Shown here piece after piece: positions 51,957-58,335 of a DNA stretch of 64,000 bases; the first letter of the stretch is position 1; each line of letters starts with the position of its first letter. The notes beneath the pieces are model-generated. The model saw nothing but the letters and a program-made list of their open reading frames with translations. It had not been told where the DNA came from and searched no databases. Made by a program: the position numbers and the translations under genes. Source of the stretch: JAHBNG01 sp039028975 (GTDB lineage: Bacteria; Chloroflexota; Anaerolineae; Caldilineales; Caldilineaceae); assembly GCA_039028975.1 (NCBI GenBank), contig JBCCHB010000008.1:96579-160578 (forward strand). Reading direction: 5' to 3'.

Positions 51957-53060
51957 TTACTCAACTGTCGTCGTCAACTCTTTCTTAACCAATTCCCAAT
52001 CAATCTCATAGCCCAACCCTGGATCGGTTGGGGCGTAGACCAATCCCTTCTCATCCACCTCAATATCCTCCACTAAACCGTACTTGTTGGCACCCGTGCA
52101 GGGAAAAACTTCGTAGAACTCGCAATTGGGGACGGCCATGGTCACGTGTAGGTTGGCGACGTTGTTCAGCGAATTGCCACCATGGTGAATCTCACACTTC
52201 ATGTTAAAGCCTTCGGCCAAATGACAGAGCCGCACCATTGGCGTGATGCCGCCCGTAACGGCCACATCACCACGTAGAATATCCGTCGCGTACTGGGTGA
52301 TCCATGGGGCCATGCCGTAGTAGCGACCAGGCGCATACTCGGTGGACATGATGGGTATATCCAACTTCTGGTGTAGCTTGACATAATTGTAGATATCTTC
52401 CTCCACCAGCGGATCCTCATACCAATAGAAGTTGAGTTCTTCGATAGCTCGCCCCACCCTCAGGGCATCCTCATACTGATACGCCCACATGGAGTCGAGC
52501 ATCAGCTTCATCTCATCGCCGACCCCTTCACGGACGGCCTGACAGATTTTGATATCTGCCATGGGTTCGCTGTGAGGATGGAGCTTGTGGGCCGTCCAGC
52601 CTAGCTCTTTAAAGTGAATAGCTTCTTCTACATAGGCTTCAATCGTTTCATGGTACGCCGTACTAGAGTAGGCAGGCACAGCATCTTTGCACGTTCCCAG
52701 CAGACGATGGATAGGTTGCCCAGCCACTTTTCCGTTGATGTCCCACAAGCAGATATCGATGGCCCCAATGATATAAGTCGAGACCGATCGATTCATCTTC
52801 CACATCTCCCACCAGATTTTGCCAATGTCCTGGGGGTTGCGCCCCATGATCATGGGTTTGATGAACTCAATTAGCCCTTTGGCAAAGTGATCGCCACCCA
52901 CGCGTGACGACCCTAGAAATGCATTGCCGCTGACCCCCTCATCCGTTTCAACAGTGACAATGCCAAGCTGCTGGGTACCGCCAAAGGCCGTACCGACACC
53001 CGTTTTCCAGGGTGCCGAGGGCCAGTTGAATAGGTCGACTTTGACGTTAGTGATTTTCAT
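51957..53060 (-). CDS. Mandelate racemase/muconate lactonizing enzyme family protein
   Basis: 367 aa of the enolase superfamily. The N-terminal cap includes a flexible-loop region near 20-30 (TGVGTAFGG). Metal ligands are Asp in MLDSMW (near 189), Glu in WYEDP (near 215) and Glu in STEYAPG (near 240). Catalytic candidates are K158 and H160 in HKLHPH and the His of CEIHHGG (near 292). The KxH in place of KxK suggests an acid-sugar dehydratase-type reaction; the substrate is undetermined. AAGGAG sits eight bases before the ATG. The 419 bp upstream hold a palindromic repeat. Likely first gene of a two-gene operon with the kinase. Confidence 0.88.
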   Translation of the reverse strand: MKITNVKVDLFNWPSAPWKTGVGTAFGGTQQLGIVTVETDEGVSGNAFLGSSRVGGDHFAKGLIEFIKPMIMGRNPQDIGKIWWEMWKMNRSVSTYIIGAIDICLWDINGKVAGQPIHRLLGTCKDAVPAYSSTAYHETIEAYVEEAIHFKELGWTAHKLHPHSEPMADIKICQAVREGVGDEMKLMLDSMWAYQYEDALRVGRAIEELNFYWYEDPLVEEDIYNYVKLHQKLDIPIMSTEYAPGRYYGMAPWITQYATDILRGDVAVTGGITPMVRLCHLAEGFNMKCEIHHGGNSLNNVANLHVTMAVPNCEFYEVFPCTGANKYGLVEDIEVDEKGLVYAPTDPGLGYEIDWELVKKELTTTVE

Positions 53061-53479
53061 AGTGGGTCTCCTTTGGATTGTGTGAAGAGGGAAGCGATGG
53101 AATCAACTGAGGAATTATAACATATAGAAGGATGGAAGGGCAGACATGTTTCTATAAAGGCGTGTCGGTTCAACAGGCTCTCATGTGGTAGACATCTTCG
53201 TCCCCCCTCCTAACTTCCCCAGCTTGGGGGAGGAACCGATGGCTCCCTCCCCAAACTGGGGATGGCTGGGGTGGGGTTTTCTTCTCAACCACATGAGATC
53301 CCAAAGAGCTGAAGATTTTTCTCTTCTAATCTTAACAATCTGGCTAATCCCTGTTCATCTTCTGTCAACCATGTGAGCTCCGGTTGAACCGAAAAAGTTA
53401 GAAAATTACAAAATGGCCCTGTCTCCCCTGAGACAAGGCCACTACAATACTTTGAGATTTGGTATCACGCTTTGATATC
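53061..53479. other. Intergenic region with repeat upstream of the enolase-superfamily gene
   Basis: 419 bp. It holds the C/G-rich palindromic repeat (53201-53280) and an AT-rich, otherwise featureless stretch. The promoter of the 53060 gene should lie in its first part; none could be fixed. No gene seen. Confidence 0.55.
53201..53280. repeat. C-rich/G-rich palindromic repeat (intergenic copy)
   Basis: ACTTCCCCAGCTTGGGGGAG is a near-perfect hairpin, followed by GAACC and a second half CTCCCCAAACTGGGGATGG. It is related to the in-frame sequence at 10541-10614 in the PKS. Confidence 0.75.
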
Positions 53480-53752
53480 TTAGTCCACCAGCGCCGAAGG
53501 AATTCCAATGCCAAGTATCGGAATCGCTACGAGTTCCTCATTAGAAAGTGTCGTCATATCGACAACTTTGAGCATTTCTGTATCGATTATCATGTTTTCT
53601 GAGGCTTCTGATGACGCTGTTAAAACAAAAACATCACCATTCTTACCTCCGATATCGTCGTCGCCAACCCTCTCCGCGGCGATTCCCAACTCGCATTCGG
53701 CCGTATAGGTATTACCGTCAGAACTTGATAACAAAATATTTAGCAAAGCCAT
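53480..53752 (-). CDS. Small acidic protein, unknown
   Basis: 90 aa from ATG 53752, which has GGAG eight bases upstream; a longer in-frame start at 53815 adds 21 residues with no good binding site. The protein is acidic and soluble-looking (SSSDGNTYTAECELG, VGDDDIGGKNGDVFV, then a hydrophobic AIPILGIGIPSALVD end). I do not recognise a family. It lies downstream of the PixA/AidA-family gene on the same strand with a 321-bp gap that contains a strong hairpin. The hydrophobic C-terminal tail could mediate self-assembly, but that is a guess. Confidence 0.55.
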   Translation of the reverse strand: MALLNILLSSSDGNTYTAECELGIAAERVGDDDIGGKNGDVFVLTASSEASENMIIDTEMLKVVDMTTLSNEELVAIPILGIGIPSALVD

Positions 53753-53975
53753 GGTTAATTCTCCAATTATTGTATTAAAAACGTTGAATGCTTTGTGTAT
53801 ACCGCGCTTGGCCATAGATGAGAATAATTCGACATAGTTTTACTCGGATAGATTATTCCCATCTATGACAGAGCCAAGTATAACGTAACGAAAGCCCGAG
53901 TGGGTTTGCCTTGGAATATACATTTCTTGAACACTACTTGCTCATTTCTTGAGCACCTTCCGTAGGTAATACGCA

Positions 53976-54052
53976 CTCTGTCCAGAATTGTGTGTAAATG
54001 GCGATGGTTCTCTGACTGAGCTGCATCGATTTACACACTTTTTCGGACAGAG
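53976..54052. terminator. Long imperfect hairpin downstream of the PixA-like gene
   Basis: CTCTGTCC...GTGTGTAAAT..CGATG at 53976-54006 pairs with CATCGATTTACACACTTTTT...GGACAGAG at 54024-54052. It starts 22 bp past the stop at 54074 in the direction of transcription, so it may end that transcript; its length and near-perfect outer CTCTGTCC arms also fit a small palindromic element. Confidence 0.65.
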
Positions 54053-54073
54053 CGACTGGGGTCGCTATCGATC

Positions 54074-54535
54074 TTAGCTAACGACTACTTTGGGATCCCA
54101 GTCAAAATATCTCACCTTGTTGTGATCTCTTGACATTACTTTGAATACTATCCAATAACTCTCTTCTCCTGGACCCACAGCTTTAGCTTCCCAAAAATTA
54201 CCGTAGCTATTATGCTCTGGGTTAGAAATTACAGTGTAGCTGTCAATGTATGTGAATTTTACGATTTCCACGCTATAGTTTGTATCTTCTGTTAAGCTAG
54301 TTGCCCGCCATCGGATTCGATCATCTTTATTTGCGTTTACCTGCAACTCAGCCGTTGCTTGAGTGTTTAGGCCTGCATTAGCCGTACGCGTTATCATACG
54401 TAGATACGGTTGGATGTCTGATCCGTGGTTAAACCGTCGTGGATTATCTGAGGTCGTGTTATTCCAACCACTCTGCTCGCTTAGCTCCATAAGCGTTTGT
54501 CCATCAATCACACAAAGAATATCAATTTCAGCCAT
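54074..54535 (-). CDS. PixA/AidA family protein (inclusion-body type)
   Basis: 153 aa. It begins MAEIDILCVIDGQTLME, then YLRMITRTAN, TAELQVNANKDDRIRWRATSL, a SVEIVKF strand and the final VRYFDWDPKVVVS. This order (xVLVVID, IRWRxTSL, Y-x-WDP) is that of the PixA/AidA family, known from Xenorhabdus crystalline inclusion protein PixA and quorum-regulated AidA of Burkholderia/Ralstonia. The molecular function of the family is not settled. AGGA precedes the ATG, and a GAGAA-TT-TTCTC palindrome lies 20-30 bp upstream of it (54555-54566), a possible operator. No signal peptide. Likely highly expressed, cytosolic. Confidence 0.82.
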   Translation of the reverse strand: MAEIDILCVIDGQTLMELSEQSGWNNTTSDNPRRFNHGSDIQPYLRMITRTANAGLNTQATAELQVNANKDDRIRWRATSLTEDTNYSVEIVKFTYIDSYTVISNPEHNSYGNFWEAKAVGPGEESYWIVFKVMSRDHNKVRYFDWDPKVVVS

Positions 54536-54747
54536 TAGATTATCTTCCTTTCGAGAATTTTCTCATCGTCAATAAAATCTATCCAAACTACAACGAAATG
54601 GTTTTAGTGGCAACGTTTGTGGCTCGAGCCCTCCTCCTTGGATACGCAACTGCTCCAGAGGCGACGGTCTCAAAATACCCAAACTTGTCACTGGTTGTTA
54701 TTTCAGCTTGTCGACATGCTGTGTTGCCCCTATCTTACCCGCCAAAC

Positions 54748-54802
54748 GTCCGCTCAATGTCCGCAAAAGCGTCCGCAAAGCGTCCGCAAAGCGTCCGCAA
54801 AA
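54748..54802. repeat. Tandem repeat of GTCCGCAAAGC (11-mer)
   Basis: Three near-exact copies plus diverged flanking copies (GTCCGCTCAAT, GTCCGCAAAAGC). The surrounding 54598-54891 has an open frame, but its peptide is repeat-driven (SVRK/KRPQ) and not protein-like. Confidence 0.8.
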
Positions 54803-54907
54803 CATTTCCCGTCCATCGGCGCAACCTAACGTCCGTTCAATCTAAGATCTTATTGGGTTCAAGAATCTGCTTCAGAATAATTAATTTGTGAATTTGTGAA
54901 TTGTTGA

Positions 54908-55279
54908 ATGGCTAATGAACCGAGCAGTGAAGCATTCTTGTTTTGTGGAAGTGAACGTCCGGATGCATTTCATCACTCGTGGTCGCAAGGAGCTGCTTTA
55001 CATTTATTGATGAATGGGAACTAATGACTTGCCCGTTTGTATGAGTGGCAGATCAATGGCGAGGTTGTTGCTAATATGGGGTCGAGTACAGAAGAGTGGT
55101 TTCACAGGAGACTTTTCCGGCTAGGCTTGTATGAATTGATTTTCATTCTTTAGTAGATACCACAATCGTTTCATGAGCTTCCAGTCGAGTTGGCCACTGC
55201 ATTCGATCGATCTGTTGCTCAAGAACTGCTGTGGGAATGGGCTTATCGCGGAAGTCCTACTATTCACTCACTCATTTGA
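54908..55279 (+). pseudogene. Gene remnant with two tandem-stop pairs in one frame
   Basis: One reading frame from ATG 54908 to TGA 55279 reads as a protein-like sequence (SEAFLFCGSERPDAFHHSW, then LARLYEWQINGEVVANMGSS, EEWFHRRLFRLGLYELIFIL, then FHELPVELATAFDRSVAQEL, LWEWAYR). It is broken by TAA-TGA at codons 39-40 and TAG-TAG at codons 82-83. The frame never shifts, so it is either a decayed gene with point mutations or short unrelated pieces. The rest of 54536-55344 shows only the 11-mer repeat. No family recognised. Confidence 0.5.
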
Positions 55280-55344
55280 TTTTAGGGTATGATGGATGTG
55301 GAAGAAATCTTGCTGAACACCACTTATCAACCGGAGGAAACGAA

Positions 55345-56073
55345 ATGACCCACCCATTGGCGAACAAAGTTATCATTATCACCGGTGCCAGTTCTGGCAT
55401 TGGCGCGGCCACGGCCCGACGTTTGGCTCAACTCGATTGCAAGCTTACATTGGCCGCGCGTTCTGCGGAGCGATCAGAGGCCCTCGCTACTGAGTTAGGA
55501 CCTAATGCAATGCCCATTGTCACAGACATAACCCAGGGTTCGGACATTGCCCGCATGGTTGAGAAGACGATTGACCGCTTTGGCCACGTTGATGCGCTAT
55601 TCGCCAACGCAGGCGTCTACATTCCTGGCGACGTGGCCGATGGTGATCCGGATGAATGGGCCAATCTGATGAATGTCAATGTGAACGGGGTGATGCGCTC
55701 TGCCCATGCGGTTTTACCTTACATGATGGCCCAAAAATCAGGTGATATTCTGGTCACCAGCTCCATATCTGGCTTTGTGGACATTCACTGGGAGCCGATC
55801 TACAGCGCGTCCAAACATGCCATACAAGGGTTTGTGCATACGCTAAGACGACAGGTGCTGAGTCACGGGATTCGAGTAGGAGCGATTGCTCCGGGTAGAG
55901 TCGCCAACGAATTATGGGGTTTTACTGAGCAGGCAGCGATTGATGAACAGGTGGCAGAGCGAGCAAGTATTCGTTCGGAAGATGTGGCCGAAGCGGTGGT
56001 CTTTATGCTTTCTCAGCCGCCTCACGTAACGATTCGGGACCTGGTCATGCTGCCCCAGGGTCAGGATTTATAG
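55345..56073 (+). CDS. Short-chain dehydrogenase/reductase (SDR)
   Basis: 242 aa. Classical SDR: cofactor motif TGASSGIG at residues 13-20, NAG in ALFANAGVY, serine in VTSSISGF, and YSASK of the catalytic pair. An Arg in AARSAERSE after beta-2 suggests NADP(H). GGAGG six bases before ATG 55345 fixes the start; an upstream in-frame ATG at 55231 would add residues overlapping the preceding remnant. It oxidises or reduces an unknown alcohol/ketone. It is followed after 4 bp by a truncated serine hydrolase frame. Confidence 0.9.
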   Translation: MTHPLANKVIIITGASSGIGAATARRLAQLDCKLTLAARSAERSEALATELGPNAMPIVTDITQGSDIARMVEKTIDRFGHVDALFANAGVYIPGDVADGDPDEWANLMNVNVNGVMRSAHAVLPYMMAQKSGDILVTSSISGFVDIHWEPIYSASKHAIQGFVHTLRRQVLSHGIRVGAIAPGRVANELWGFTEQAAIDEQVAERASIRSEDVAEAVVFMLSQPPHVTIRDLVMLPQGQDL

Positions 56074-56077
56074 ACCA

Positions 56078-56332
56078 ATGACCCTAGCAGATCGTCTTGC
56101 CCCAATTCTAGAGAAACCTAATAGACCGCTCGCCAGCATTGCTGTGGCGATCTTCAAAGAAGGCAGAATCACGGAAGAGGCCTACCTAGGTCATCGCTAC
56201 ATCGATTCAACCGATCCAGCAAAAAATCTGCCTATAACCCGAGAGACCTATTCATCATTCTCTCGCTGGGAAGAAGAGATTATGACGACCCTACACCGAA
56301 CCCCACCACATCAGCCCGCCAATTACCAATAG
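56078..56332 (+). pseudogene. N-terminal fragment of a beta-lactamase-like serine hydrolase
   Basis: 84 aa. DRLAPILEKPNRPLASIAVA, then IFKEGRITEEAYLG and PITRETYSSFS match the N-terminus of class C beta-lactamase/esterase (Beta-lactamase family 2) proteins, which normally continue into the catalytic SxxK. Here the frame changes to unrelated RWEEEIMTTLHRTPPHQ and stops, so the active site is missing. Its end overlaps the convergent membrane-protein gene by 42 bp; a deletion or rearrangement joining two regions is likely. It follows the SDR by 4 bp and was probably its operon partner. Confidence 0.6.
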
Positions 56333-56668
56333 CAGGAGCCACTGTGGCACTTTCAGTAGGAAACGTCTCTCTGTACCAAGAATCAGCAAAAAGACCATCG
56401 TCCCACAGAGCAGATAGAAGAGCGCCAAACCGCGCAGCAGATCATTGAGTAACATCGTCTGCTGAACCAGTACGCTGTAGAAAGCAATGAATGCCGAGCC
56501 TGCTAGGGCAATCGAGAACGTGTGCCATACGCCTCGCAATTCGAGCTTCTCATTTGTTGGTACATCGGATGCCAATAAGTGCCGAATGTCCGTGCGCTCG
56601 CCAGCCAAGGCATGGACGAGTGCAGCAAGGGCCGTTAGGCCCCCAGCAATCAAAAGTGGCCAGTTCAT
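56291..56668 (-). CDS. Small membrane protein (4 TM), third gene of the TetR operon
   Basis: 125 aa: hydrophobic segments at about 3-20, 50-68, 75-97 and 103-122, with a conserved-looking ERTDIRHLLASDVPTNEKLELRGVWH loop between the first and second (only part quoted here as a motif: RGVWH). GGAGG lies seven bases before the ATG, inside the end of the upstream DUF2867 gene, one base from its stop, so translation is coupled. Family not recognised with confidence. It is probably cotranscribed with and controlled by the TetR regulator. Confidence 0.72.
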   Translation of the reverse strand: MNWPLLIAGGLTALAALVHALAGERTDIRHLLASDVPTNEKLELRGVWHTFSIALAGSAFIAFYSVLVQQTMLLNDLLRGLALFYLLCGTMVFLLILGTERRFLLKVPQWLLLLVIGGLMWWGSV

Positions 56669-56669
56669 C

Positions 56670-57194
56670 TTATCCCTCCTGCACTGCAGCTTTCATCATC
56701 TGATTCACAACAATGTGGTGAAAAGGGCGGATAACGTTGAAGTAGAGTGGACCAGTCCAATGGTGGTAGTGAACCAGCGTCACAACCTGAAAGCGTTTTT
56801 CATTGCCTGTTAGTGGCTCCGTAATCAGGCCGAGGTGGGCTGTCAGGTGGGTATCTGAGGCAGCCGCAAACCAGTGTTCCCCCTCTTTGGCCTTGACCAC
56901 GCGGAAAAAGGTGGCCCACTTGCCAACCTCAAAAGGAATTCCGTCTGGTGTAAGCGTTTCCCCTTTGGGAATCCCCTCCTGCTTCATGCCGAGCAGACGT
57001 ACGAAGAACCAACGCACGGCATACAAAATTTGCATCCATCTTGGCATATACGAGAACATGTTGGCCAAAAACTGCCGCATGGAGAGTTCACCTGTGACGG
57101 TCTTGATGTCGATATGGTCGGCACCATCAGCTAGCTGGTTGAGCTCTGGTACCTGCTGCAATAGCTTGGATCGATTCTGTTTTTTACTCTTCAT
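56670..57194 (-). CDS. DUF2867 family protein
   Basis: 174 aa from ATG 57194, with GAGGA upstream inside the last codons of the TetR gene (11-bp overlap), so translation is coupled. Conserved segments: HIDIKTVTGELSMRQFLANM, WFFVRLLGMKQEGIP, VGKWATFFRVVKAKEGEHW, VVTLVHYHHWTGPLYFNVIRP then FHHIVV. These match DUF2867, a domain of unknown function often paired with regulators or fused to SDR-like proteins. A longer in-frame start exists but lacks a better binding site. Possibly lipid- or polyketide-binding by fold; the role is unknown. Confidence 0.75.
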   Translation of the reverse strand: MKSKKQNRSKLLQQVPELNQLADGADHIDIKTVTGELSMRQFLANMFSYMPRWMQILYAVRWFFVRLLGMKQEGIPKGETLTPDGIPFEVGKWATFFRVVKAKEGEHWFAAASDTHLTAHLGLITEPLTGNEKRFQVVTLVHYHHWTGPLYFNVIRPFHHIVVNQMMKAAVQEG

Positions 57195-57783
57195 TGAGTG
57201 TATCCTCATGGTTATCTTGTAAGGGTTTATCGTGTAACAGTCGGTCAATTAACAATCTACCAAACTGTTCAAAGACTTCCGCCGAACGATACGACGGGAC
57301 GCGGCTGCTTCTTTCCGTATAACCCAGGAAGGCCAAGTACATCAGCTCACCCCGTTGGATGGCCACCTCAAGGGGAAATCCAGCTTCTTCAAGAAGTTTT
57401 TGGATATATTGGACCCGCTTGGCCTCTACGTGGTGAACCCGCTTTAAGACGTCTGGAGCCTGGTTGGCCCAGCGGAAGATGGCCATATCAATCGACTGCC
57501 CACCGCTCTCGCTAGCCGTCTCACCAATGAGAGCAAAGAGGCGTACCAATCGCTTTAGGGGTGTTTCTACCCTTTGGGACTCTTGGATAAGCCAATCGGT
57601 CTCTTTCTCCCAGTACTCGAGAATCGCCACCAATAGCGCTGAGCGATTCTCAAAGTGCCAGTAGAAGCTGCCCTTACTTACCTTCAGGATCTTAGCCAGC
57701 GGTTCTACCTTAACGGCGGCCACATCTTTTTCCGCCATTAACCTACCGGCGGCCTGAATCCAATCATTTCGACTTAGTGACAT
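57184..57783 (-). CDS. TetR family transcriptional repressor
   Basis: 199 aa. The N-terminal helix-turn-helix reads AAGRLMAEKDVAAVKVEPLA then ILKVSKGSFYWHFENRSALL, classic TetR. The C-terminal ligand-binding part is all-helical (ALIGETASESGGQSIDMAIF, MYLAFLGYTERS). Two palindromes with ATACGG-nn-CCGTAT lie just upstream of its start, so it almost certainly represses its own operon with DUF2867 and the membrane protein. The ligand is unknown. The genes overlap by 11 bp and then 1 bp gap, a tight three-gene operon. Confidence 0.9.
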   Translation of the reverse strand: MSLSRNDWIQAAGRLMAEKDVAAVKVEPLAKILKVSKGSFYWHFENRSALLVAILEYWEKETDWLIQESQRVETPLKRLVRLFALIGETASESGGQSIDMAIFRWANQAPDVLKRVHHVEAKRVQYIQKLLEEAGFPLEVAIQRGELMYLAFLGYTERSSRVPSYRSAEVFEQFGRLLIDRLLHDKPLQDNHEDTLNEE

Positions 57784-57799
57784 CTGATTTCCTTTAGTA

Positions 57800-57815
57800 C
57801 ATACGGAACCGTATG
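57800..57815. promoter_or_regulatory. Palindromic operator 1, CATACGGAACCGTATG
   Basis: Perfect 16-bp palindrome apart from the AA centre, 17 bp upstream of the TetR start. Its twin is 46 bp away, centre to centre. Typical TetR-family operator shape; autorepression is inferred. Confidence 0.82.
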
Positions 57816-57846
57816 GTTATTGTAACTCAGCAATACTGATTTGTCA

Positions 57847-57860
57847 ATACGGTTCCGTAT
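57847..57860. promoter_or_regulatory. Palindromic operator 2, ATACGGTTCCGTAT
   Basis: Same arms as operator 1 with a TT centre (the two sites are reverse complements). A core promoter for the TetR operon would lie between the two sites. Confidence 0.82.
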
Positions 57861-58213
57861 GGTCAGGTGTTATTTACTTTGTAGCCGCCCGTTTGCTGGT
57901 TTTCGCAGCCCAAATGGGTTGAAGTTCGATTTGCTGGCTCGCTTTGCTTGCTCAGCTCCTGGGCTGCCTATCTCGTTGATGGGGATTGTTGGCGCGTTTG
58001 CGCCGTTGCTGGGGAACTGGACAGTTCGATATTTGCTACCCTACACAAGTTCAAGCGATCTCAGGGTAGATAACACAGCTTTTTCGGCAAAGCTCAGAGG
58101 CATTGCTACCCTACAGAACTTTCGTTCTGTTTGCGTAGCAAAAGTTCGATATACCGATGGAGAGCTGGTTCTATTTTGGACAGGAGCTGCGTTGGTGCAT
58201 ATTAGGGCGTATT

Positions 58214-58293
58214 GGAACGGGAATTAAATAACTTGAGCACTTGAAGGGACTACACCAGATTGAAACGCGCAAGTTATTTACAACTCAGTCCTT
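58214..58293. repeat. 80-bp MITE-like element, copy 2
   Basis: Colinear with 47266-47345 with about six substitutions and the same length. Ends: GGAACGGGAATTAAATAACTTG and CAAGTTATTTACAACTCAGT. It lies downstream of the AAA ATPase gene, 43 bp past its stop. Confidence 0.88.
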
Positions 58294-58335
58294 GGAATTT
58301 TGGGCAGGCAAAACAGCAAGAGCGAAGCCAGCTAG

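Larger units (their letters stand above)
57784..58335. other. Intergenic region upstream of the TetR operon
   Basis: 552 bp with both TetR operators, CTACCCTACA-containing repeats near 58036 and 58115-58150 (CAGAACTTTCGTTCTG hairpin, related to 63870-63890), and the 80-bp element copy 2. An open frame on the plus strand (57841-58227) has no protein-like pattern. Confidence 0.6.

Noticed and set aside
54598..54891. Open frame of 97 codons upstream of the gene remnant
   Set aside because: Half of the peptide comes from the 11-mer tandem repeat, and it has no recognisable family.
57841..58227. Open frame over the TetR operator region
   Set aside because: It begins inside operator 2 and crosses repeat sequences; composition does not look coding.
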